DNA of 60,519 nt from Bacteroides gallinarum DSM 18171 = JCM 13658 (GTDB taxonomy: Bacteria; Bacteroidota; Bacteroidia; Bacteroidales; Bacteroidaceae). Where the stretch lies: the NCBI RefSeq assembly GCF_000374365.1, contig NZ_KB894142.1, positions 1 through 60,519 of the forward strand. Reading direction: 5' to 3'. The stretch's first letter is position 1; every line of letters starts with the position of its first letter. The translations under genes were made by a program, and so were the position numbers. Under the pieces are notes generated by a model. That model worked only from the letters and a program-made list of their open reading frames with translations, was not told where the DNA came from and did not search any database. This document shows, one piece after another, positions 7,837 through 15,844 of the stretch.

Positions 7837-8601
7837 CTATAGCATTTTTTTTCCGTTTTTTATACGATTTATTATGAAAATTAATGGATCAGCTATTGAT
7901 TCTATTCTGTAATTGAATTTAAATGGAATAAAATGTTCTAGAGACTCAAAAATGAGATCCGCTAATATATTTTCTTGTACAAGAAACCGAAAACAAAACA
8001 ATTTAACAAAATTTCGGAGTAAACTGTTCCTTAATTGTTCTCCTTTATCTAATTGCAATTTTTCACTTACAATGGCATCTAGTAAAGTTTTATTAAGAAT
8101 TGGAGAATTGGATTCTATTTTTCCCGCCATATATTTACGGATATTATAGAACTCCCAACGGCTTGGGCAAATGAGATTCCAAAGATTGAAAATTTCATTT
8201 TCAATCTTTGCGATGAATCCAGGATTTCTTTCTGCTAACGTCAACATCCTTTTCCAATGCAAAATACTTGCAAGTTCTTTTATGACATGAATATCACAAT
8301 CAACGCCCATACTAGTACATTCACTTTTAATAATGTCTAAAACACGTAGGTAATATTCATTTCCTATTCCAGCATTTGCGTATAGATCATAATTCACCAA
8401 TGTGGCGTAGTACCACATAGAAAAGGCTATATGGGCACGGGCAAATTCTATTGAGTATCCTAAAGCTTCTAAGTGAAGTGCTATCCGTTCATATATTAAT
8501 GCTTCTCCTCGAAACAAGGAATCTTTATAATATGAAACAATATGTAAATCAGAATCTAATAAGCATTCTAACTGTTCAATCTGTATTGCTATTTCTTTCA
8601 T
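7837..8601 (-). CDS. unknown helical protein, first half of a probable frameshifted gene
   Basis: This 254-aa frame encodes a soluble, mostly helical protein without recognisable domains or signal peptide. Its last codons are AAA AAA ATG CTA TAG, inside an A8 run (7845-7852). The -1 frame from that run continues for 290 further codons (to 6959). The downstream part has no usual start codon of its own until a TTG 180 nt later, so this gene and the next probably encode one protein. The start at 8601 follows a long AT-rich stretch consistent with a promoter. It is the first gene of the minus-strand island operon as seen here. Confidence 0.6.
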   Translation of the reverse strand: MKEIAIQIEQLECLLDSDLHIVSYYKDSLFRGEALIYERIALHLEALGYSIEFARAHIAFSMWYYATLVNYDLYANAGIGNEYYLRVLDIIKSECTSMGVDCDIHVIKELASILHWKRMLTLAERNPGFIAKIENEIFNLWNLICPSRWEFYNIRKYMAGKIESNSPILNKTLLDAIVSEKLQLDKGEQLRNSLLRNFVKLFCFRFLVQENILADLIFESLEHFIPFKFNYRIESIADPLIFIINRIKNGKKML

Positions 8602-8872
8602 ATATATACAATTAACGTAAATTCGATATAAGAAGATAAATATATCGTTAAAAAATAGAGCATAGCAATAAAAGTATTAAATACAATACTAAAATACAAC
8701 ATTTAAACAATTACCACTATGTTTTCAGAGGTTAAAGTTACAGAGATTTATTGTATGACAAATGATTTTTACAAGGAATTTGTGTTGTAACAAAAAAATA
8801 CATAATTGAAGACAAGAAACATAAGTATTACAACAAGCCCTATTGCATGAGTAATGCTGAAATTATGATGCC
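8602..8872. other. AT-rich intergenic region, no gene seen
   Basis: Very AT-rich sequence lies upstream of the unknown gene pair, with many A/T runs and TATA-like stretches. No convincing reading frame, hairpin terminator or repeat array is visible. It probably contains the promoter for the minus-strand gene starting at 8601. Confidence 0.4.
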
Positions 8873-8969
8873 TCCTACGCAGTCGGGCCAACTTGATCTA
8901 TTCACCTACAATCTGCATCTTCTGTTCCAGCTTCCTTGGCAACTTGGTTCCCATTGTTGTCTTTGTCAT
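8873..8969 (-). pseudogene. HipB/XRE antitoxin N-terminal fragment with premature stop
   Basis: Reading the minus strand from ATG at 8967-8969 gives MTKTTMGTKLPRKLEQKMQ, then IVGE, then TAG at 8898-8900, then IKLARLRR in the same frame. This matches, from memory, the beginning of XRE-type antitoxins that partner HipA toxins (KLPRKLEQKMxxVGExIKLARLRR). A single codon after VGE has become a stop, and the similarity ends at about 8873, before the helix-turn-helix is complete. No hipA remains nearby. It is a decayed toxin-antitoxin remnant, and the recognition rests on ~30 residues. Confidence 0.65.
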
Positions 8970-9208
8970 ACCTCAATATATCATATAAATATAGCAACCT
9001 TTACTCTATAATGTATTGATGAAAAAATATGAATTCAATAGTAGTTTTTAAATAAAACAGGTATATAATCCATATTTGGTAATGATTGCATAAAACGCAA
9101 GTCTCAACTATATATTTTTTGTGTTTTTATAGATTGTAAAATTTATATTAGTAACCGTTCAATGTCTGCCTCAAGTATCTCTTTTACTACATATAAAAAA
9201 TTTGCAAT
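8970..9208. other. intergenic region, no gene seen
   Basis: AT-rich sequence lies between the antitoxin remnant and the 3' end of the ATPase gene. No convincing reading frame or structured element is visible. Confidence 0.4.
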
Positions 9209-10459
9209 TTACAACAATTCATCATTAAGCAAAAAATCATATATGCTTAAAGTACGGATTCCATCCTCATCCGTCCATGGTTTCGTATGTTCACCAACGA
9301 TAACTATCTTTCTGAACGAGTCTGGTACTTGCTTCAGTGAACGTTTCTCTTGCTCCTGCTTGCCAGCATCAGACAAACGCCATGCAGATTGAATATAAAC
9401 ACGCTCACTCCCTTTGTTGCAAACGAAATCAACCTCCAATACTACCCTTTGCTGCTTTCCATCCTCGTTCCTTTCACGATGCTGTATATTGCCCACATCA
9501 ACCAGCCAACCGCGCATTCGCATTTCATTGTAGATGATATTCTCCATCAAGTGAGTAGGCTCATTCTGACGAAAAGAAAGAATGGCGTTGCGCAAACCGA
9601 CATCCTGGTAATAATACTTATAGAGACTTCCAATATATTTCCTACCCTTTATATCATAGCGTTCAGCTTTTTCTATCAGAAAAGCATCCTGCATATAGCC
9701 CATATACGTATTGACCGTCTTATCGGAAACGCCTTGGACTTTTGCAACAGATTTAAATGTATTGGAGATTTTCTGAGCATTTACAGGAGCACCGATACTT
9801 GACGCTAAGGTTTTAGAAATTTCCTCAAATTCAGTCTTCAATTCAATATTATTCCTTTCATATATATCTCTCAAGTACACTGTCTTATACAGCCTACAGA
9901 GAAAATCGGTCTTTTTGTCATCTCCATCTTGATTCAGCAGCTGTGGTAGCCCCCCATACATTATGTATTCAGCCCAAGCATCTTCTTTCGTTCCTTGATA
10001 GACAGACATGAATTCCCGGAACGACAAAGGCCATACATGAATTTCATCACCCCTACCTCGAAACTCAGTAACTACATCAGACGAAAGAAAATGAGAATTG
10101 GAACCTGTCACATAAACATCCAATCCATCCGTCACAGAAAGCGTAGAAAGCACTTCCACAAAATCATTTATATTTTGGACCTCATCTATGATTAGATAAT
10201 ATATTTTATCGTCCTTTTTCTGGGCATCTACCCAATCCAACAAATAATCCGGATCCTTGAAAGCCTTGAATTTTCGACTTTCTAAATCAATGATAAGAAT
10301 ATGATCTTCTGCCACGCCATCTTCAAAGAGCCTTTGTCGGAAAAGTGTTTTCAACAAGAATGATTTTCCCGCACGCCTTAACCCGGTAACTATTTTTATT
10401 AGACCATTTTCTTTGGAACGTAACAGTTTATCTATATAAATGCTTCTATTCACTATCAT
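9209..10459 (-). CDS. AAA ATPase with DUF4143 domain
   Basis: This 416-aa protein belongs to the AAA_14/DUF4143 family, abundant in gut Bacteroidetes and of unknown function. Walker A is GLRRAGKS (about residues 26-33), Walker B YYLIIDEVQN, sensor-like VTGSNS, then LSFREF and GGLPQLL typical of the family. The C-terminal third holds VVLEVDFVCNKGSERVYIQ, where many relatives have a PD-(D/E)XK nuclease-like E-V-D-F ... E-V-K. Here the lysine position reads Q/S, so nuclease activity is doubtful. It stands alone and a perfect palindrome sits just upstream of its start. Possible roles are regulatory or defence-related; none can be assigned from sequence. Confidence 0.85.
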   Translation of the reverse strand: MIVNRSIYIDKLLRSKENGLIKIVTGLRRAGKSFLLKTLFRQRLFEDGVAEDHILIIDLESRKFKAFKDPDYLLDWVDAQKKDDKIYYLIIDEVQNINDFVEVLSTLSVTDGLDVYVTGSNSHFLSSDVVTEFRGRGDEIHVWPLSFREFMSVYQGTKEDAWAEYIMYGGLPQLLNQDGDDKKTDFLCRLYKTVYLRDIYERNNIELKTEFEEISKTLASSIGAPVNAQKISNTFKSVAKVQGVSDKTVNTYMGYMQDAFLIEKAERYDIKGRKYIGSLYKYYYQDVGLRNAILSFRQNEPTHLMENIIYNEMRMRGWLVDVGNIQHRERNEDGKQQRVVLEVDFVCNKGSERVYIQSAWRLSDAGKQEQEKRSLKQVPDSFRKIVIVGEHTKPWTDEDGIRTLSIYDFLLNDELL

Positions 10460-10473
10460 ATTTTTCCACTTTT

Positions 10474-10487
10474 TGTCACATGTGACA
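10474..10487. promoter_or_regulatory. perfect 14-bp palindrome TGTCACATGTGACA
   Basis: A perfect 7+7 palindrome lies 14 bp upstream of the ATPase start codon at 10459, where a repressor would block transcription or early translation. CRP/FNR-like and GntR-like dimers bind sites of this shape. Function is inferred only from symmetry and position. Confidence 0.5.
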
Positions 10488-10707
10488 TAATTTCGAAAAC
10501 AAAATTACAAATTACATTTAATATACAAGCATTTAAATCAAATAAATTAGTTGAAATCGCTATTACAATATTCCGCACTCGTTAAGAATAGACTTGTCAG
10601 GCACTATCATATATATATTAGAGAGACGATTCTGCTTGAAAGAATTATCCGCCAAAAGACAAAGCTATTCCTTTTTTGTCTATAAAATATATTGAAAGAT
10701 ATTTTCA

Positions 10708-10887
10708 TTTGCAAATAAAAAACCATATCTTTGCAAAAAGGGCTGTTACCTAAAATTGTTACTTATTTAGATATAACTAATTGATAATCAATACAACTTT
10801 CGACACTGGCAGTGTCGAGGTGACCGGTTCGAGTCCGGTACGCTCCACATAAGCCGTTAACTATTAATCAGTTAATGGCTTTCTTTT
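10708..10887 (+). ncRNA. tRNA 3'-half-like transcribed unit, copy 1 (probable att scar)
   Basis: A -7-like box TATCTTTG (10726-10733) precedes sequence ending in a class II tRNA 3' half. A 7-bp variable-arm-like hairpin CGACACT-GGC-AGTGTCG (10801-10817) is followed by a T-arm ACCGG-TTCGAGT-CCGGT (10823-10839) and an acceptor-like strand ACGCTCC-A (10840-10847). No matching 5' acceptor (GGAGCGT), D-arm or anticodon arm exists upstream, so this is not a working tRNA. A terminator follows directly. About 90 bp, from TTGTTACTT (10756) onward, recur at 15756-15826. The most likely reading is the attR of an element integrated in the 3' end of a tRNA gene lying left of the window. Confidence 0.55.
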
Positions 10888-10888
10888 T
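10852..10888 (+). terminator. terminator after the tRNA-like copy 1
   Basis: AGCCGTTAACT (10852-10862) and AGTTAATGGCT (10870-10880) form a stem with one mismatch, followed by TTCTTTTT. It would end any transcript carrying the tRNA-like segment. Confidence 0.7.
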
Positions 10889-11181
10889 GAAGAAATATTA
10901 GCAGAACACCTCTTTAAGCACTCCATTTTTGAGAGATAATTCCCCTATTTTATGTACCTTACCGATATAATTGTACCTTCGCAGCGGTATAAAACGGCAT
11001 AGCTTCAATATTAGCAATAGAAAGTCAAAAAGAGCTTACTGCCAATCTTACTGTAAAGCAAAAGACATCTTCCGCCCGATAGGATTCGAAAGATGCCATC
11101 CGAACTAAAAAAGAGTGGAAATTCTATCCCTCCGAATTAATAAAGGAAATCGGTTCATCCATAAGTGAACTACCTATATAT
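10889..11181. other. intergenic region with a probable minus-strand terminator at 11066-11095
   Basis: No gene is seen. CATCTTCCG (11066-11074) pairs with CGAAAGATG (11087-11095), one mismatch. On the minus strand the hairpin is followed by TCTTTTGC, so it may terminate the outer-membrane protein gene whose stop is at 11182. Confidence 0.45.
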
Positions 11182-11820
11182 TCAGAATGTAAGTCCTACA
11201 CGAATACCCCAGTTATTCATTCCGTCCATACTATGATAGAATACCTTGCCTCGGTTACCGGCATAGCTGTAATAAGCTGCCAGATTGAAACCTATATGTT
11301 TATGCCTGAATGGAAACAGATTGATGCCTACTTCCGGCGAAGCATAGATGCCCCACGACTTGTCACTATAAGAATATATTTGTTGAATGGACTCGGCCTC
11401 CATATAGTTTATACCTAATTTGGCGCCGACATATGGCTGCCAGCATGATTTCCACATAAAACGATAACGTAATGATGCCCCGAACGGAATCTGAATGGAA
11501 GAACGTACCTGGTCTGTATTCACAGAAACAGTGCCCTCGGTAAATGTCTGTCGGGGAATGTACCCGCTTCGTGTATTCAAATTGATGAAACCTCCCAACG
11601 AAATATTGGGTGTCAGATAATAACCGGCATCCAGGTAAAGCCCCAGGTCGTTCATTTTATCGGTAAATCCGGAACTTATCGGAAAGTTGAACTGCCAACC
11701 GACCTGATAATAAGCTCGCGGATTTATTTGGGCTTTAGCGGTATACGGTACGAGACAAAGGGCAAGCACTAATAACGCCGCTCCCTTGATTATATTTTTT
11801 CTTATTCTTTCTGTATCCAT
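11182..11820 (-). CDS. outer-membrane beta-barrel protein
   Basis: This 212-aa protein has an N-terminal signal peptide (GAALLVLALCLVPYTAKA) preceded by basic residues. The mature part is built of alternating amphipathic strands rich in Y, G and N, ending in GIRVGLTF, whose terminal phenylalanine is typical of barrels recognised by BAM. Blocks such as GLYLDAGYYLTPNISLGGF and GASLRYRFMWKSCWQPYVGAKLG fit an 8-stranded OmpA/OmpW-like barrel. No C-terminal peptidoglycan-binding domain is present. It ends a minus-strand run with the DUF4136 and DUF4251 genes (11-26 bp spacing), suggesting an envelope-linked operon. Specific function is unknown. Confidence 0.75.
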   Translation of the reverse strand: MDTERIRKNIIKGAALLVLALCLVPYTAKAQINPRAYYQVGWQFNFPISSGFTDKMNDLGLYLDAGYYLTPNISLGGFINLNTRSGYIPRQTFTEGTVSVNTDQVRSSIQIPFGASLRYRFMWKSCWQPYVGAKLGINYMEAESIQQIYSYSDKSWGIYASPEVGINLFPFRHKHIGFNLAAYYSYAGNRGKVFYHSMDGMNNWGIRVGLTF

Positions 11821-11831
11821 AATTTATCTCT

Positions 11832-12482
11832 TTAATTTGAGTGGTTGGTAATATATTCCGATTGCTTGAAAGACTGTTCTATTCCACGTGCCGCCAATAT
11901 GATATTGAAAACATCGGAACCATGCAACAGCCCAGTCTGATAACTTTGCCATACGACAGGCAGTCGCTTGCCAACACCTTGCTCGGCTTTCAAATTCAAC
12001 ATATCCGTCAGCAATGCTCCCGTACTGACGCTGAAACTGATTGGATGCGGATAATACCAAGCTCCCCAGTTACCTCAATAAAAAGGACTCCAGTAACCGG
12101 AAAATCCCCACCACCAATAAGGGGAAGCTGTATATCCCGTAAAATGGTAGGTACTGGCAATATATGTCATCTGCAACCCTAAGTCGGCTCTCTCTTTACT
12201 TGCCGCACGGCTGTACCCCCGCTCCTGCATATTACGGTGGCAAGCATCCAAAATAGGTTTGACTTGCAGGCTGTCGAGATATTGAGGCTTCTCATCTTGT
12301 CCGATGAACAGAATACTGTCTGCCAGATAGTAGGACTGGAATGAACTGAAATCCGTTTCCGAATCATAATCGGTCATTACACGGTAATCGGCATCCAATT
12401 TATCCACTTCTTCATCTTTCTGGCAGGAATATAGGGTTCCTGTTAGGAGTATGAATACCCCTATGTACAATTTAGTTGTCAT
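11832..12482 (-). pseudogene. DUF4136 lipoprotein interrupted by one in-frame TGA
   Basis: The frame begins with a lipoprotein signal (FILLTGTLYSCQKDEE, lipobox LYSC). It runs through the DUF4136 core to SPYWWWGFSGYWSPFY, where TGA at 12075-12077 stops it after 135 aa. The same frame then continues with GNWGAWYYPHPISFSVSTG, MLNLKAEQGVGKRLPVVWQ and GIEQSFKQS up to TAA at 11832, all expected DUF4136 C-terminal sequence. There is no frameshift; a single codon (probably GGA or TGG originally) is the defect. The result is a truncated protein, unless the stop is read through. Standard code use elsewhere in the window argues against TGA being sense. Confidence 0.85.
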
Positions 12483-12508
12483 ATGTTCTCGATTGATTTG
12501 TTTAATGA

Positions 12509-13102
12509 TTAAAAGGCTGTTCCTTTAAAGACAGAGCTTTCCTCGAACGGAACCAGTTGGCCGTCCAATGTGGCATTGAGAGAGTTGAAATTAGGGATAA
12601 TCGTCGCTGTGGCACGGCTATCCGAAGGACTGAGCGCTACTATCACTTGCGCCGATATGCCATTCCCGGTGACATTCATTGAAAAGCGGACGACACCTTT
12701 CCTGTCTGTTTCCATTTTCAACCCGGTGGGCATCCCTTCCACCGTAATACCGCCCACACCGTTAGGACCTCCTCCCGATTGGAACGGAGAAATCTGTACG
12801 GTCGCTTTTCCGTCATGCAGGGCAACGAAGTTCGTGGTAGAATTTACATAGCCACGCTCACCGTGCTTTAGCGTCAGTTCGTCACTTTCCAGAACAAATT
12901 CTCTCCGTTGCAAAGCATTTACAGCCTTTGCATGGGCAACCGAATCAATCAGATGTCGTTCCTGCCTGGCTCTTAAACGTGCAGCCTCAATGGAATCTTT
13001 CCATTGCCATAATTCGCTTTTCTTCCCTTCTTGGGCATTGCCCCGCACCGCTCCTATCATAAAAAGGAGGAGCAGGATTCTTTTAAAACATTTTGCTACC
13101 AT
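12509..13102 (-). CDS. DUF4251 domain protein
   Basis: This 197-aa protein has an N-terminal signal peptide (RILLLLFMIGAVRGNAQ). A short coiled segment rich in R, E and A follows, then a DUF4251 domain beginning REFVLESDELTL, which is usual for Bacteroides periplasmic proteins of this family. Later blocks are NFVALHDGKATVQISPF and GNGISAQVIVALSPSDSRATATI. The domain forms a beta-sandwich in known structures, without an assigned activity. It starts the minus-strand run that continues with the broken DUF4136 gene (26 bp) and the barrel protein, so all three probably act in the envelope. Confidence 0.85.
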   Translation of the reverse strand: MVAKCFKRILLLLFMIGAVRGNAQEGKKSELWQWKDSIEAARLRARQERHLIDSVAHAKAVNALQRREFVLESDELTLKHGERGYVNSTTNFVALHDGKATVQISPFQSGGGPNGVGGITVEGMPTGLKMETDRKGVVRFSMNVTGNGISAQVIVALSPSDSRATATIIPNFNSLNATLDGQLVPFEESSVFKGTAF

Positions 13103-13223
13103 ATATCATCAAATGTTTAATTGTTTACGGTGGCAAAAGTCGTCATCCCGGACAACAAAATCTTATCTGAAAGTGTCAAAGCTATTTGACTGTAAAAGCC
13201 TGTGATTACAGAATCCTCCTATA

Positions 13224-14075
13224 TTACTGATATCTGTACTCTTTCGGAGTCATTCCCACATATTGGTGGAAAACCCGGGAGAAGAACGAGGGGTTGGGAT
13301 AGTTCAGTTTCTCCGATATCTCGGTAATGCTGATAGTCGTCGAACGCAATAACAGCTTGGCTTCGCGCATAACGAATTCAGTCACCCAGAAATGGAACGT
13401 CTGGCCGGTGGCTTTCTTCAACACACGCATCAGGTACTTGTCCGATATATATAACTTATCGGCGTAAAACTGTACCGAACGTTCCTCCCTATAATGCCGA
13501 TGAAGCAGAAAAAAGAAACGGTCGGTCAATTCATCCTGCCGTGTATTCGAAACCGACACGTTTCTACCGGAGTACAGCCTGCTGATTTCAAGAATAAAGG
13601 AGAATAACAATCCTTTGGTAATGGCAATATGCTCATCACTTTCCTGATAGCGTTCTGCAATCAAATCATAATAGTTCTTCACTAACCGGCAGTCTTTCTC
13701 TTTTAGCTGTAGGCAAGGATTTTTTCCTACATATTCCGAAATATCGGCCTTTAACAGTAAAGGGAAATCCGAAAGGAAGTCGAACTCGAACCAAAGATAT
13801 TCAAACAAGAAATCCTCTGTACGGGATATTTGCCTGACCAAATGGTTGGGATGCAGATATATCAATGTTCCGGCATGTATCAATTGGCTCTTTCCGTCAA
13901 TTTCAACCATAGCCCCACCCTGCAAGACCACAGCAAGGAAAATCTTGTCCGGAGGAGTCCGTGCCACTTCCTTTTCCGGAAATAATACGGATAAATGCCT
14001 TGTGGAAGGACATATTCCAAACTTGTTAACCATATCTTTATCGGTCGGCATCGAGTATAATACAAGTAAGTTCAT
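13224..14075 (-). CDS. AraC-family transcriptional regulator
   Basis: This 283-aa protein has an N-terminal cupin-like sensing domain (about 30-160; GTLIYLHPNHLVRQI is the typical barrel strand). The C-terminal AraC/XylS DNA-binding domain (about 185-283) has the two helix-turn-helix units VQFYADKLYISDKYLMRVLKKATG and ITEISEKLNYPNPSFFSRVFHQYVGMTPKEYR (given here as blocks of the same domain). Such regulators respond to a small molecule, often a sugar or stress metabolite. It is transcribed away from a second AraC regulator at 14391, with a 315-bp divergent region between them, and sits downstream of nothing obvious. Its target could be the neighbouring envelope genes. Confidence 0.9.
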   Translation of the reverse strand: MNLLVLYSMPTDKDMVNKFGICPSTRHLSVLFPEKEVARTPPDKIFLAVVLQGGAMVEIDGKSQLIHAGTLIYLHPNHLVRQISRTEDFLFEYLWFEFDFLSDFPLLLKADISEYVGKNPCLQLKEKDCRLVKNYYDLIAERYQESDEHIAITKGLLFSFILEISRLYSGRNVSVSNTRQDELTDRFFFLLHRHYREERSVQFYADKLYISDKYLMRVLKKATGQTFHFWVTEFVMREAKLLLRSTTISITEISEKLNYPNPSFFSRVFHQYVGMTPKEYRYQ

Positions 14076-14390
14076 ACAAATATAAAGGTATTTTGCAAAT
14101 TATTGTTTATCGGACTGCAAATATCACGAAATGAACAGTAATGGATTTGCCTGTCGAATTCAAAACCATTTGCAGAAAAGAGCCTTACCGTTATCCGAAA
14201 GAACAGAATTCTCCCAATCGATATTTAGTCACTATCCGGACAATCCAGACATGGAAACGGACAAAAAGATATGGTAGAATGTTATGAACTTTGCCGCAGA
14301 AAACGTACCGCACCGGTACATGGCTCTACAATCATATCGCAGCCTCATATATTACTCCGAAAACGACTGAATAATAAAGAATACTTATAG
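14076..14390. promoter_or_regulatory. divergent regulator intergenic region with palindrome GTACCG-CAC-CGGTAC
   Basis: No gene is seen. It separates two divergent AraC regulators, so promoters for both must be here. A 6-3-6 palindrome GTACCG (14305-14310) / CGGTAC (14314-14319) lies 72 bp upstream of the plus-strand start, just after ACTTTG (14288-14293), which resembles the end of a -7 box. Confidence 0.4.
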
Positions 14391-15218
14391 ATGAAAAATA
14401 TAATACTTCCCAACTACCCTATCATGTATAAGGTGAACCTCGCTAAAGGACGTCCCATGAAATTCCGATTTGATGATTTTCTGTTCTCGTATGTTTATTC
14501 GGGAGAGGGAACGATGTGCGCCTCAGAAACCGATTATCCGCTGGGCAAAGGATGCGGTTGGATATCGGCACGTAATGAGCCTATTTTATTCCGCACGGAA
14601 AGTTCCATGCAAACAATACATATCCGCATATCGGAAGATGCCGTAACGGAATATCTGTTACGTACTACGCCTCCCACCGCCACAAACACAACAAAAGAAA
14701 TGGCAAACGAATCCGTAAATGTGGTAACAGTACCCAATCATATACTTCTTCAAAGCCTGATATCAGGCATCGAGGCTGGTATCGACAACAACTTCCGGGC
14801 TAACCAATCACTTACCTACCTTAAAATACAAGAGTGTATAAATGTCCTGACCTACCTCCGTCCGGAATTACATAACTGGTTTTCCCGAATGAACTGTTTA
14901 CAGAAAATTAATCTGAAAGATTTCATGGAATGCCATTATCAGGATAATCTGCCATTAGAACAACTGGCACAGGCTTCCGGACGCAGCTTATCTACATTCC
15001 GCAGAGATTTTCAGAAAGCTTTCGGTACGACTCCCGGAAAATGGTTATTGGCTAAACGGCTGGAAAAAGCTTACATACTTATAAAAGAAAAGAAAATCAG
15101 ACCATCGGAATGCTTGGTAGATTTGGGATTTGAAAGTTTCTCGCATTTCTCCCGCAGCTTCAAGGCGTATTTCGGTATACAACCTTCAATCCTATTAAAA
15201 GAAAGCACTGCAAAATAG
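14391..15218 (+). CDS. AraC-family transcriptional regulator (ExsA-like N-terminus)
   Basis: This 275-aa protein has an N-terminal AraC_N-type sensory part (FSYVYSGEGTM, then a G-K-G-x-G-W block). The C-terminal AraC HTH domain (about 165-270) contains LPLEQLAQASGRSLSTFRRD and SECLVDLGFESFSHFSRSFK, ending FGIQPS. It is a different subfamily from the regulator on the opposite side. It is transcribed rightwards, alone, and followed by 600 bp without a convincing gene. The start ATG at 14391 is preceded by an AT-rich stretch. Ligand and targets are unknown. Confidence 0.9.
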   Translation: MKNIILPNYPIMYKVNLAKGRPMKFRFDDFLFSYVYSGEGTMCASETDYPLGKGCGWISARNEPILFRTESSMQTIHIRISEDAVTEYLLRTTPPTATNTTKEMANESVNVVTVPNHILLQSLISGIEAGIDNNFRANQSLTYLKIQECINVLTYLRPELHNWFSRMNCLQKINLKDFMECHYQDNLPLEQLAQASGRSLSTFRRDFQKAFGTTPGKWLLAKRLEKAYILIKEKKIRPSECLVDLGFESFSHFSRSFKAYFGIQPSILLKESTAK

Positions 15219-15680
15219 GAAATGAAATTTATATAATATGAACAATTCCCAAGTAAAGAGGACTTCGTATCTGCATGTATAAAGTATGAGAGAAAAAAGA
15301 AGCTGGAAACGATAGACAGGCTGAATGATATAAAAACAGGGTTATTTGTTCTCAAAAAGAAAAGACTCCGGCATCTCTAATTTCGTCATTAAATCCATAC
15401 TTATGGAAGATATGACGGAAAAAAAGGAAACGACTACGGAAAAGATTAAACCTATCGGCTTTCCGTTCCGAGTAATATAAAGAATGACGCAACCAATCTT
15501 CATGCCCGCTATTACAGAATGCCCCACCGGACTATTCCCAATATACCGAATTTATTCTTTGAGCCATTAAAAGCAGTAGCGACACGCGTATATCCGTTTT
15601 CTGCCGGGTCATGATTTGCTTTCATATTAGTATCTTTGAACTATTAGAAACAGTGTATTTTCAACCAACACAGTTAATTT
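15219..15680. other. intergenic region, no convincing gene; one -7-like box
   Basis: No credible gene is seen; a 61-codon hydrophobic frame on the minus strand lacks support. A promoter-like TATCTTTG occurs at 15631-15638 on the plus strand. The segment GATTTGCTTTCAT before it recurs around 15688-15700, giving a local direct repeat of about 30 bp. Confidence 0.4.
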
Positions 15681-15687
15681 TTGGTTG

Positions 15688-15830
15688 TGATTTGCTTTCA
15701 TTTTTATATCTTTGTAGCAAGAATATTACCCCAATTTGTTACTTCTTCAAAGATAGCTAATTGATAACCAATACAAAACCGACATTAACAGTATCGAAGT
15801 GACCGGTTCGATTCCGGTACGCTCCGCAAA
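15688..15830 (+). repeat. tRNA 3'-half-like sequence, copy 2 (diverged direct repeat of 10.71-10.85 kb)
   Basis: TATCTTTG (15707-15714) precedes a segment that aligns with copy 1 almost column for column with one deletion. Shared blocks are TTGTTACTT, CTAATTGATAA, CAATACAA, then a weaker variable-arm-like hairpin, T-arm ACCGG-TTCGATT-CCGGT (15802-15818) and ACGCTCC (15819-15825). As in copy 1, the 5' half of a tRNA is absent. It ends 19 bp before the start of the sensor-regulator gene, so the -7 box here may also drive that gene. Probable second attachment scar of a tRNA-targeting element. Confidence 0.55.
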
Positions 15831-15844
15831 AGGAATACTTCCTC

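Noticed and set aside
9162..9392. Plus-strand frame near the end of the DUF4143 gene
   Set aside because: Low-complexity serine-rich shadow of the minus-strand gene.
10756..10847. Intact tRNA gene
   Set aside because: No 5' acceptor strand, D-arm or anticodon stem can be drawn; only the 3' half is tRNA-like.
12075..12077. TGA in the DUF4136 gene as selenocysteine or recoded codon
   Set aside because: No SECIS-like context or selenoprotein family, and TGA is used as an ordinary stop elsewhere in the window.
15342..15527. 61-codon hydrophobic minus-strand frame
   Set aside because: Isolated, with no recognisable family, no promoter box and no neighbour support.
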